Shown: positions 55,364 through 63,779 of the stretch, piece by piece
How the letters are laid out: each line of letters opens with the position of its first letter
Position numbering within the stretch: the first letter of the stretch is position 1
From: Rhizobium bangladeshense
GTDB taxonomy: Bacteria > Pseudomonadota > Alphaproteobacteria > Rhizobiales > Rhizobiaceae
Direction of reading: 5' to 3'
Assembly (NCBI RefSeq): GCF_017357245.1
Contig: NZ_CP071617.1
Location: 156,547 to 220,546 of the forward strand
DNA: 64,000 nucleotides
Position numbers and translations under genes: made by a program
Notes under the pieces: generated by a model
The model's database searches: none
Told to the model about the DNA's origin: nothing
Seen by the model: only the letters and a program-made list of their open reading frames with translations

Positions 55364-55502
55364 GATGTTCCTCATGGATCGGGCTCGGCGGGCGCCTGCC
55401 CCGGATCTCGGTTACGTAGGACTTCAATGAATTCAAATCGAGACCGCAGGCGGCATTTTCGGCCGCAAACTTTGCCGCGTTCTAAGTGGCACCGTAGCGC
55501 GT

Positions 55503-55543
55503 CTTATCTGAAACCGTAATCGCGCCGGTCGGAGACAGATAAG
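55503..55543. promoter_or_regulatory. inverted repeat CTTATCTG-N25-CAGATAAG with a third half-site
   Basis: Perfect eight-base arms lie in the 278-base divergent region between the monooxygenase and SfnB-like genes, and CTTATCT occurs again at 55586. The set may be the binding site of a shared regulator that is not encoded beside it. Confidence 0.45.
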
Positions 55544-55641
55544 AAAGCACTTTTTATTTTCCATCGCATCTATAGAATTTGTTCTCTTATCTCGGCGCGC
55601 GATTTCTTTCACCGATAGCATCGTCAGAATTGGAGGCAGCG

Positions 55642-56859
55642 ATGAACACCGTGCTGAGGCAAGCAGACCAGATTCGACAAGTGGCCGCTCGTATCGAGAG
55701 CGATGAGGAGGCGATCGCCACCGCTCGGAGGCTGGCCGCGCAATTTGCGGCGCGCGCCGCGGAACGTGATGCCGACCGGATCCTGCCTTTCGCCGAACTC
55801 GATCTTCTCGCGCAGTCTGGACTTCTCGCGATCACCGTGCCCTCGCAATTTGGCGGGCTCGACGTTTCCAACGCCGTACTTGCCGAGATCACGGCGATCC
55901 TGTCGGAGGCTGACGGTTCGATCGGGCAGATCCCCCAGAACCATTTCTACATTCTCGAAGCGCTCCGAACTGATGGCAGCGAGGAGCAGCAGCGTTATTT
56001 CTTCGGCCGCGTTCTGGCCGGCGACCGCTTCGGCAATGCGCTTTCCGAGCGCGGCACCAAGACCGTCGGCCACTACAATACGCGCATCACCCGCGACGGG
56101 CCGGGCTACAGGATCAACGGCCGGAAATTCTACTCGACCGGTGTCCTCTTCGCCGACTGGATTACCGTTTTCGCGCTTGATCCGGAGGACAGGCTGACCA
56201 TGGCCTTCGTGCCGAGGGGCACCGAAGGCGTGGAAATCGTCGACGACTGGGACGGCTTCGGTCAGCGAACCACCGGCAGCGGTACGACGATCCTCGACAA
56301 TGTCTATGTCAGCGCCGATTCCGTGGTCTTCCATCACAGGGGCTTCGAGCGGCCGACGACGATCGGCTCGGTCGGCCAGATTATCCACGCGGGTATCGAT
56401 CTCGGCATTGCGCGGGCGGCCTTCGCCGAAACACTGGATTTCGTCAGAACGAAATCTCGTCCCTGGATGGATAGCGGCCTCGATCGCGCCTCCGACGATC
56501 CTCTGACGATCGCCAAGGTGGGGCAGATCGCCATCCGGCTGGAAGCCGCGACGGCACTGGTGGAGCGTGCCGGCCACAAGGTTGACGCCGCACAGGTCGA
56601 GACGACGGAGGCAAAGGTGATCGAGGCGACACTTGCCGTCGCCGCCGCCAAGGTGCTGACGACCGAGGTGGCGCTCGAGGCTTCGAATACGCTCTTTGAA
56701 CTTGCCGGCACCTCATCAGTGCAGGTCGGCCTCAATCTCGACCGTCATTGGCGCAATGCCCGCACGCACACGCTGCATGATCCCGTGCGCTGGAAATACC
56801 ACGTCGTCGGCAATTATCATCTGAATGGGGTGCTGCCGCCGAAGAACGGCGCGCTCTGA
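55642..56859 (+). CDS. sfnB: SfnB-family sulfur-acquisition oxidoreductase (acyl-CoA dehydrogenase fold)
   Basis: A 405-residue flavoprotein of the acyl-CoA dehydrogenase fold. LLAITVPSQFGGLDVSNAVLA, GQIPQNHFYILEAL, FGNALSERGTK and the C-terminal HWRNARTHTLHDPVRWKYH are typical of SfnB, involved in using dimethyl sulfone and other sulfonates as sulfur source. GGAGG stands before the ATG at 55642. It is paired divergently with an LLM monooxygenase, the usual partner type in such pathways. Confidence 0.9.
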   Translation: MNTVLRQADQIRQVAARIESDEEAIATARRLAAQFAARAAERDADRILPFAELDLLAQSGLLAITVPSQFGGLDVSNAVLAEITAILSEADGSIGQIPQNHFYILEALRTDGSEEQQRYFFGRVLAGDRFGNALSERGTKTVGHYNTRITRDGPGYRINGRKFYSTGVLFADWITVFALDPEDRLTMAFVPRGTEGVEIVDDWDGFGQRTTGSGTTILDNVYVSADSVVFHHRGFERPTTIGSVGQIIHAGIDLGIARAAFAETLDFVRTKSRPWMDSGLDRASDDPLTIAKVGQIAIRLEAATALVERAGHKVDAAQVETTEAKVIEATLAVAAAKVLTTEVALEASNTLFELAGTSSVQVGLNLDRHWRNARTHTLHDPVRWKYHVVGNYHLNGVLPPKNGAL

Positions 56860-56877
56860 AATCCCTGTCATCCAAAT

Positions 56878-56913
56878 GAAAACCCCACGCCTGGCGTCGG
56901 CGGTGGGGTTTTC
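56878..56913. terminator. bidirectional rho-independent terminator
   Basis: An 11-base perfect stem (GAAAACCCCAC with GTGGGGTTTTC) has a GC-rich inner part and T runs on both strands. It lies between the convergent SfnB-like gene and the second acyl-CoA-dehydrogenase-type gene. Confidence 0.9.
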
Positions 56914-56937
56914 GATTTCGCTGACAATCTCCCCGCC

Positions 56938-58146
56938 TCAGCTGTACAGGCTGACTTCCGGGATTCTGTCGTTCAGCACGAATTCACCAACTTCCCGCGC
57001 CTTGTAGAAGACCGGGTCGTGCAGCGTATGTGTGCGGACATTTCTCCAGAACCGGTCGAAGCGGTATTTGTCGGCCGTCGAGCGCGCACCCGTCAGCTCA
57101 AAAACGCGCGATGTGATGTCGAGAGAGATGTGGGTGGCGTGAACCTTGGCTGCATAGGCTTCGGCGGCCGCTTCGCCGCGCTCGCGTGCAGTCACCTTCG
57201 GGCCACGGGCAAGGCCCGCCTGCACCGCAGCGGCTGCGCTGTCGGCAAGGGCTGCCGAGGCCTTCAGCGCCGCGGTGAATTCGCCGACCCGTTCGAGGAT
57301 ATAGGGATCGTCGGCTGCCCGCTCGACGCCTGAAGTGATCCACGGACGGGTGGTGGTGCGGACATAATCCACTGCGGCCTGCAGCGCGCCTTCGGCGGTG
57401 CCGAGATAGAAGTTGACGAAGACCAACTGTATGAACGGTGTGTTGAAGGTCGAAAGCACCGGCGCGGCGGCATTAGGTGCGGCGGGGGCGCCGACGAAAT
57501 CCTCCTCGTAGACGGGGAAATCGCGGAATTCGACGCTGCCGCTGTCGGACAGGCGCTGGCCGATGTTGTCCCAGTCGTCATTGGCCACATACCCTGGCCT
57601 GTCGGTCGGCACGGCGAAACCGGCGATCTTGTCGTCTAGCGCCGCATTGGCGTTGATGTAGTCGGAGATACGCACCGCCGTGGAGAAGGACTTGCGTCCG
57701 TTCAGCACATAACCGTTGCCGCGGCGAGTAAGCACCAGCCCGGGATCGCGCGGGTTGACGGCGGCGCCCCAGTAGAGATTCTTGGCGACGGTTTCGCTGC
57801 CGAGCACATGAGCACGCGCCGGGTCGAGCGTCCAGTAGATATACTGGCTGTTGACATAGTGGTAGCCGAGCAGCTGGCCGATCGAGCTTTCGCCGCGGGC
57901 GAGGATGCGCACCAGCTTCAGGCCGTCTACCCAGTCGAGGCCGCCACCGCCGATCTCGGTGGGATGCAGCGCATTGAGCAACCCGGCATTCTTCAGCTTG
58001 ACGATTTCGGCGAGCGGCGGGCGGCCCCCGCGGTCGAGGTCTGCGGCGCGTCGGGAAAGGTCGGCCGAAATTTCCTCGGCACGGGCAAAAAGATTTTCTC
58101 GCGTCGGATTGCGGCTCACCGCGAAGACGACATTGGACTGGCTCAT
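56938..58146 (-). CDS. acyl-CoA dehydrogenase-fold monooxygenase (SfnB/DszC-like)
   Basis: A 402-residue flavoprotein of the acyl-CoA dehydrogenase fold, distantly similar to the SfnB-like protein encoded at 55642. GLLNALHPTEIGGGGLDW, GQLLGYHYVNSQYIYW, GRKSFSTAVRISDY and the C-terminal FWRNVRTHTLHDPVFYKAREVG place it with DszC/SfnB-type flavin monooxygenases rather than true fatty-acid dehydrogenases, which lack the THTLHDP end. It follows the ribose-type binding-protein gene by 75 bases on the same strand. Confidence 0.88.
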   Translation of the reverse strand: MSQSNVVFAVSRNPTRENLFARAEEISADLSRRAADLDRGGRPPLAEIVKLKNAGLLNALHPTEIGGGGLDWVDGLKLVRILARGESSIGQLLGYHYVNSQYIYWTLDPARAHVLGSETVAKNLYWGAAVNPRDPGLVLTRRGNGYVLNGRKSFSTAVRISDYINANAALDDKIAGFAVPTDRPGYVANDDWDNIGQRLSDSGSVEFRDFPVYEEDFVGAPAAPNAAAPVLSTFNTPFIQLVFVNFYLGTAEGALQAAVDYVRTTTRPWITSGVERAADDPYILERVGEFTAALKASAALADSAAAAVQAGLARGPKVTARERGEAAAEAYAAKVHATHISLDITSRVFELTGARSTADKYRFDRFWRNVRTHTLHDPVFYKAREVGEFVLNDRIPEVSLYS

Positions 58147-58176
58147 GGACGGGGCTCCAATTCTCCAAAAGATGAT

Positions 58177-58203
58177 CCGGCGGGAGGCGCACGCTTCCGC
58201 CGG
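58177..58203 (-). terminator. hairpin between binding-protein and monooxygenase genes
   Basis: A ten-base stem (one G-T pair) with a seven-base loop. On the minus strand it is followed by ATCATCTTTT. It may end part of the transcripts after the binding-protein gene, which would give more binding protein than enzyme. Confidence 0.55.
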
Positions 58204-58221
58204 AAGGGTCGAGCTGAAATC

Positions 58222-59268
58222 TCAGAAAAGCTTGTCCGGGATCCAGCTCGCGGTTGCCGCGTCGCTCGTGCTGAAGGCCGGGATCTTCGCGGCCAGATCC
58301 TCAATCGTCTTGACGCCGGCGGCGCGCAGGCTCTCCTGCGTCAAAAGCGTCGGCTTGACGGTGATCTGCCGAGGAACGGTCTGCCCGGCTATTTCGAGCG
58401 CCGCGGCGCGGATTGAGACGGCGCCGACGACGGCCGGATTGGTCGCCACGGTGGCAACCCAGGGGCTGCCCTCCTCGGTGATCTCTTGAATATCGGCTGT
58501 GGAAACGTCGGCCGAATAGATCTTGAGTTTGCTTGCGATGCCGAGGTCGTTGGCGGCGAGCTTCACACCGCGGGCGAATTCGTCATAGGGGGCGAAGACG
58601 ACCGAAATGTCGGGATTGGCGGTGAGCGCGGCCTTGGCCTGGTCGGCGGTCGAGGTCGCCGTCGTGTCGCTGACATTGCCGAAACGGGCCTTTTCGACCA
58701 CGCCTTTGTTGTCGGACTTGAACTTGTCCCAGACTTCGTTGCGGCGATCGAGCGGTGCAAAGCCTGCAACATAGACATATGCCGCTTTAAAGTCCGTGCC
58801 GTTGTCCTTCACCACCTGCTCGAGAGCCAGCGACGCGAGCTCATGGTCGCTCTGCTCGACCTGCGGAATCTTCGGGTTGTTGAGATTGACGTCGAAGGCC
58901 ACGACCTTGATGCCCTTGTCAAGCGCCTGCTGCACGACGTCGCCGAGCGATTCCGGCAGGCCGTGGTCGATAACGATGCCGGAGACGCCGAGATTGATCG
59001 CTTGCAGGATCTGCTCGCGCTGCTCGGCGGCGTCCTGGCGGCCAGGGAAGACGCGCAGGTCGATATCCAGCGCCTTGGCCTGGGCCTCAGCACCGGCCTG
59101 ATAGGCCTGGAAGAAATCGCCGGCCGATATATAGCTGATCAGCGCCACCTTGACGCCACCCTTGTCGAAAGGCGCCGGGGCACCGGACAGGCCGTCGGCG
59201 CTTGCGCCTTGTATGAACATGAACGGAATGACGGCGGCGGAGAGTGCGAGCCGTGCGAGGGATTTCAT
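58222..59268 (-). CDS. ribose-type ABC transporter, periplasmic substrate-binding protein (CUT2)
   Basis: A 348-residue type 1 periplasmic binding protein. A Sec signal peptide ends near QGASA (residue 24), and the mature domain shows VALISYISAGDFFQAYQAGAEAQA, GVSGIVIDHG and the hinge segments of RbsB-like sugar-binding proteins. It is divergent from its ATPase and permease genes. Neighbouring genes encode flavin monooxygenases, so the cargo may be a sulfur-containing or otherwise modified sugar or a compound of similar size; this is inference. Confidence 0.9.
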   Translation of the reverse strand: MKSLARLALSAAVIPFMFIQGASADGLSGAPAPFDKGGVKVALISYISAGDFFQAYQAGAEAQAKALDIDLRVFPGRQDAAEQREQILQAINLGVSGIVIDHGLPESLGDVVQQALDKGIKVVAFDVNLNNPKIPQVEQSDHELASLALEQVVKDNGTDFKAAYVYVAGFAPLDRRNEVWDKFKSDNKGVVEKARFGNVSDTTATSTADQAKAALTANPDISVVFAPYDEFARGVKLAANDLGIASKLKIYSADVSTADIQEITEEGSPWVATVATNPAVVGAVSIRAAALEIAGQTVPRQITVKPTLLTQESLRAAGVKTIEDLAAKIPAFSTSDAATASWIPDKLF

Positions 59269-59337
59269 CGTCGCGTTCCTTCTAACAATCGGAGGCGTCG
59301 TCTGACAGGTTCAGCCCTCGCGACGCTTCGATTTATT

Positions 59338-59350
59338 AGATATATTATCT
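59338..59350. promoter_or_regulatory. AT-rich dyad AGATA-N3-TATCT in a divergent promoter region
   Basis: A perfect five-base inverted repeat in a conspicuously AT-rich patch of the region between the ribose-type binding-protein and ATPase genes. It shares TATCT with the repeats at 55503-55592, so both promoters might answer the same regulator. Confidence 0.35.
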
Positions 59351-59499
59351 ATGCTTTTAGTAGATTTAATGATCCGATTTTGCCGGCTGCTGGAGATTCT
59401 TTGTTTTCCTGGTGCAGTACGCCAGAGAAATGTGTGCCTGGAATTCGCCCCTGCTGACGGGGCACACTTCGGCTTCGAATACAGTTCCGGATCTTGTCG

Positions 59500-60984
59500 A
59501 TGCCGCTTCTTCACATTGAAAACATCACTCGCAGTTTCGGGTCGACGCGAGCGCTGGCTGGCGCGGATCTTTCGATAGAGCGCGGCGAGATCGTGGCGCT
59601 GATGGGGGCAAACGGCGCCGGCAAATCGACGCTGGTAAAGATTCTTTCCGGGGTGCTCGCGGCTGGCGGCGGCACGATCCAACTCGATGGCCGCCCTTTT
59701 GCGCCGCGCAGCCCGGCCGAGGCGGCGAAAGCCGGTGTCGTTACCGTGCATCAATCGACAGATCTCGTTGGCGCGGCGGGACTGACCGTTGCCGATGCGC
59801 TGCTGCTCAATCGTTTCGCCGATAGCAGTACGCCCTTCTTCGTGTCACGCACCGGCATCCGCCGCGCCGCACAGGCGATGCTCGACGCCGCCGGCTTCAG
59901 TCTGTCGCTCGACCGTGATTTCGGCGAACTTACCAGCGCTGACCGGCAACTCGTGGCAATCGCCCGCGCACTTGCCAATCGCGCCGATCTTCTCATCCTC
60001 GATGAGCCGACGGCGAGCCTTTCCGGCGAGGAAAGCCGGCGGCTCTTCGACATTCTGTTGAGGCTTCGCAAGCGGGGCCTATCGATCCTTTACATCTCGC
60101 ATCGCACCGCCGATCTGGAAACGATCGCCGATCGCGCTCTCGTCATGCGTGGCGGCCGCGTTATTGGCAGCTTTTCGCGGCCGATCGATTTTTCGAGTGC
60201 CATCGAGACGATGATCGGCCGCAAGCTGGAAGCGGCGCGGCCTGATGCGCGGCCCGCGACCGGACCGGCGATTTTCGAGATGCGTGATGTCAGCCTGCTG
60301 TCGTCAGGTACGACCTTCGATCTGTCGGTGCATGAAGGCGAAGTGGTGGCGGTGACGGGCGTGCTCGGCGCCGGCAAGAGCCGCTTGCTCCAGGCGATTT
60401 TCGGTGTAACGGCGCTTGGGCGTGGCGCGATGTTTCTCGACGGCCGGCCGTACCGGCCGAAAAGCCCGGCCGAAGCCATCGCGGCCGGTGTCGCCATGGC
60501 GGCCGAAGATCGCCACCGCTCCTCGCTGATGCCGCCGGCATGGCCCGGCCATTCGCTGTCGGCGACGATCAGTCTGCCACATCTCGCCAAATGGTATCCG
60601 CATGGTTTTCTTTTCGGCGGACGCGAACGGCGCGAGGCCGAACAGGCGATGGCCCGTCTCGGCATCAAGGCCGCAGGCCCGCTCGCTTCGATCTGGTCCC
60701 TCTCCGGCGGCAATCAGCAGAAGGCGGTGATCGGCCGCTGGGAAGCGGAGCCGAGCCGGCTTTTGCTGCTCGATGAGCCCTTCCAGGGCGTGGATGTCGG
60801 CGCCCGTCACGACATCATCCGAGCAATCCGCGCCCGCACCGACCGGGCGACGCTGATCGCGACCTCCGACCCCGAAGAGGCCTATGAGGTGGCCGATCGC
60901 ATCCTCGTCATCGACCGCCACGTGTTGAGGTCTCCTGCGAGTGGGATTGCCACTCCTGCCGCCATTCAGGGAATATCTGCATGA
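59500..60984 (+). CDS. ribose-type ABC transporter, double ATP-binding protein (CUT2)
   Basis: A 494-residue protein with two ATPase modules, RbsA-like. The first has GANGAGKST and LDEPTASLS, the second the degenerate Walker A GVLGAGKSR, the signature SLSGGNQQKAVIGRW and LDEPFQGVD. The first signature reads ELTSADRQLVAIARAL, a normal divergence. The ATG at 59500 is preferred; a TTG two codons upstream is possible. It overlaps the permease gene by four bases. Confidence 0.92.
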   Translation: MPLLHIENITRSFGSTRALAGADLSIERGEIVALMGANGAGKSTLVKILSGVLAAGGGTIQLDGRPFAPRSPAEAAKAGVVTVHQSTDLVGAAGLTVADALLLNRFADSSTPFFVSRTGIRRAAQAMLDAAGFSLSLDRDFGELTSADRQLVAIARALANRADLLILDEPTASLSGEESRRLFDILLRLRKRGLSILYISHRTADLETIADRALVMRGGRVIGSFSRPIDFSSAIETMIGRKLEAARPDARPATGPAIFEMRDVSLLSSGTTFDLSVHEGEVVAVTGVLGAGKSRLLQAIFGVTALGRGAMFLDGRPYRPKSPAEAIAAGVAMAAEDRHRSSLMPPAWPGHSLSATISLPHLAKWYPHGFLFGGRERREAEQAMARLGIKAAGPLASIWSLSGGNQQKAVIGRWEAEPSRLLLLDEPFQGVDVGARHDIIRAIRARTDRATLIATSDPEEAYEVADRILVIDRHVLRSPASGIATPAAIQGISA

Positions 60985-62042
60985 CAACGATCGACAACGA
61001 CCCGCTCACACACGCCGGCGCCCGGCAAAAGCCATCGCCGTGGACCAGTAGCAGTCGTTTCGCCGCCCTGGGAGCGTTCTTGCGGGCGGGCGCGGTGTTC
61101 ATCCTGCTTGCGGCTCTCGTCGTTAGTTTCACCATCGCCGAGCCCGCCTTCATCAATGTCGCCAATCTGATGAGCATCCTGCAGGCGGTGTCGGTCGTCG
61201 CCATCCTCGGCGCCGGCGTCACCGTCACGCTTGCCGTCGGCGGTTTCGACCTGTCGATCGGCGCGGTCGCGGCATCGAGCGTGATGGCGGCGAGCTACGC
61301 AATGATCGTCTGGGGCTTGGACGCCTATGGAACGGTGCCACTGGTGCTCGCCTTCGGTGCCCTGGTCGGTGTCGTCAACGCCTTCCTTATCGTCCGTCTG
61401 AAGGTCCCGGATCTCCTGGCGACCTTGGCGATGATGTTCCTGCTCTCCGGCCTGCAGCTGATCCCGACCGCCGGCCGGTCGATTTCGGCGGGTCTCACCT
61501 TGCCCGACGGCTCGAAGGCGAACGGGACCTACGACCCGGCCTTCCTGCTGATCGGCCGCTACAGCATCCTCGGCACCCTGCCCGTTTCCGTGGTGCTGAT
61601 GGCCGCCGTCGCCGTTCTCCTTTTCATCCTCACCGAGCGCACCCGCATCGGTCGGCTGCTGTTTGCGACCGGCGGCAATGAGGTCGCCACCCGGCTTGCG
61701 GGAGCCTCGACCGTCAAGCTGAAGACCCTTGCCTATGTCCTGTCGGGAACGCTGGCGTCGCTTGGCGGCATTGTCATCGCCGCCCGCGTCGGGCGTGGCG
61801 ACGTCTCTTCGGGCGGCTCGCTGCTGATGGATTCGGTCGCTGCCGCGCTGATCGGTTTCGCCGTCCTCAACCTCAGGCGTCCAAATGTGCTCGGCACCGT
61901 CGCCGGCGCCGTCTTCGTCGGCGTGCTCTTGAACGGCCTCACCATGCTGAACGCCCCCTACTACACGCAGGATTTCGTCAAGGGCGCCGTGCTCGTCGGA
62001 GCATTGGCGCTGACCTACGGCCTCGGCCGCAGCAATCCGTAA
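60981..62042 (+). CDS. ribose-type ABC transporter permease (CUT2)
   Basis: A 353-residue permease, RbsC-like, with about ten hydrophobic segments, the early LAVGGFDLSIGAVAA segment and the late SGTLASLGGIVIAARVGRG stretch typical of the family. It completes the importer with the ATPase upstream and the binding protein on the other strand. The following gene, 16 bases on, is a broken LLM monooxygenase. Confidence 0.92.
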   Translation: MTTIDNDPLTHAGARQKPSPWTSSSRFAALGAFLRAGAVFILLAALVVSFTIAEPAFINVANLMSILQAVSVVAILGAGVTVTLAVGGFDLSIGAVAASSVMAASYAMIVWGLDAYGTVPLVLAFGALVGVVNAFLIVRLKVPDLLATLAMMFLLSGLQLIPTAGRSISAGLTLPDGSKANGTYDPAFLLIGRYSILGTLPVSVVLMAAVAVLLFILTERTRIGRLLFATGGNEVATRLAGASTVKLKTLAYVLSGTLASLGGIVIAARVGRGDVSSGGSLLMDSVAAALIGFAVLNLRRPNVLGTVAGAVFVGVLLNGLTMLNAPYYTQDFVKGAVLVGALALTYGLGRSNP

Positions 62043-62058
62043 TTCAAGGAAGAAAGAC

Positions 62059-63457
62059 ATGACTCGCCAAATCAGGCTGAACGCCTTCGACATGAATTGC
62101 GTCGGACACCAGTCACCGGGGCTCTGGCGCCATCCGCGCGACGAGTCCTGGACATACAAGGACCTCGATTACTGGGTGCATCTGGCAAAGACGCTGGAGC
62201 GCGGCAAGTTCGACGGGCTGTTCATCGCCGATGTGCTCGGCGTCTACGATGTGCTGAACGGCAATGTCGATGCCGCATTGCGCCATTCCGCGCAGGTGCC
62301 GGTCAACGATCCGCTGCAGCTCATCCCGACCATGTCTTATGAGACCGAGCATCTCGGCTTCGGCCTGACCGCGTCGCTCTCCTTCGAGCATCCCTACACT
62401 TTCGCCCGCCGCATCTCGACGCTCGACCACCTGACTAAGGGACGCGTCGGCTGGAATATCGTCACCTCCTATCTCAACAGCGGCGCACTCAATATCGGCC
62501 AGCCGGCCCAGACGAAACATGACGATCGCTACGATCTTGCCGAGGAATATCTCGAGGTTTGCTACAAGCTGTGGGAGGGCAGCTGGGAGGATGGGGCTGT
62601 CGTCCGCGACCGCGAAACCGGCATCTTCACTCATCCCGACAAGGTTCATCCGATCCGCCATTCCGGCAAGCATTTCAACGTGCCGGGCATCCATTGAGCG
62701 AACCCTCACCGCAGCGCACGCCGGTGCTCTACCAGGCCGGCGCCTCCAGCCGCGGCAAGGATTTTGCCGGCGCCCATGCCGAATGCATTTTCGTCGCCTC
62801 GCCGTCGAAGGCCGTGCTGAAACGCTATGTCGCCAATGTCCGCGAGGCAGCGGCGCGTGTGGGCCGCAATCCGCGCGAAATCCTTGCCTTCAATTTGCAG
62901 ACCGTCGTCCTCGGCGAGACTGATGCCGAGGCACAGCGCAAGTTCAACGAATACCGAGAATATGCCTCCTTCGAAGGCGCGCTGACCCTGATTTCAGGCT
63001 GGACCGGCATTGATTTCGGCCAGTTCGGACCGGACGAGGTGCTGCGGCATCGTCATACCAATGCCGTGCAATCGGCCGTCGAGACCTTCACGACCATTGA
63101 TCCCACGAAGGAATGGACGGTGCGCGAGATGGCCGACTGGGTCGGCGTCGGCGGTTTCGGTCCCGTTTTTGTCGGCTCGCCGCAGACGGTTGCCGATCTG
63201 ATGCAGGAATGGATCGAGGATACCGATGTCGACGGCTTCAACCTCGCCTATGCCGTAACGCCCGAGAGCTTCGAGGATGCCGTCGACCTGCTGGTGCCGG
63301 AACTGCAGAAGCGCGGCGTCTACAAGACCGAATATGCCAAAGGAACGCTGCGTGAGAAGCTGGGGGAGCAGGCCCTCGGCTTGTCGCGCCGCATCCGGGT
63401 GTCGCCTATCGCAATCTCTTCACCGAGCCGGCGCGCCGGGCGGCCGCGGCTGATTGA
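62059..63457 (+). pseudogene. LLM-class flavin-dependent monooxygenase broken by two frameshifts
   Basis: The first frame (62059-62697) gives a good start of an NtaA/SnaA/DszA-type monooxygenase with FDGLFIADVLGVYD and GRVGWNIVTSY, and stops after KHFNVPGIH. The second frame takes up with LSEPSPQRTPVLYQAGASSRGK and runs through GGFGPVFVGSPQTVADLM, a normal continuation. A single lost T near 62694 explains the break. Near 63385-63395 the frame changes again: HPGVAYRNLFTEPARR, the expected C-terminus, is read in another frame and ends at 63457. Two separate lesions argue for a dead gene, although sequencing error is possible. Ribosome-binding site AAGGAAG. Confidence 0.8.
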
Positions 63458-63779
63458 ATAATGGCTGGTGACGAAGTGTCTCGCGGAGCCCGATGCTCGA
63501 ATTTAATCCTCTGCCGCAATCGAGTACGGGCGCTTTTGATTTGATTGGCGCGAGCGTCCGGAATATCTGAGCAGAACCCGGCTGCCGGTCGAGATTGAGG
63601 CCGTCGCCGAGGTACTCGACGCCGGCCCTCGCAGCGCTCAGGCAAGCCGGTCAATCTGCGAATACCGCCGCCGCTTCAGAGGCGATGTCGCAGCCGACTG
63701 TCGCTGAATATTATGGCCGGCTCTTGATAATAAGGGCCTGGCAAGGCAGGAGAGTGTCCGTCGCGGAGACTGGATGCAG
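63458..63779. other. intergenic stretch without a recognisable gene
   Basis: No frame on either strand resembles a known protein. It follows a broken gene and precedes another, so it may hold further decayed sequence. Confidence 0.45.

Noticed and set aside
62690..62700. Programmed frameshift in the LLM monooxygenase
   Set aside because: There is no slippery run or stimulating structure of a known type, and a second frame change near 63390 in the same gene favours inactivation.
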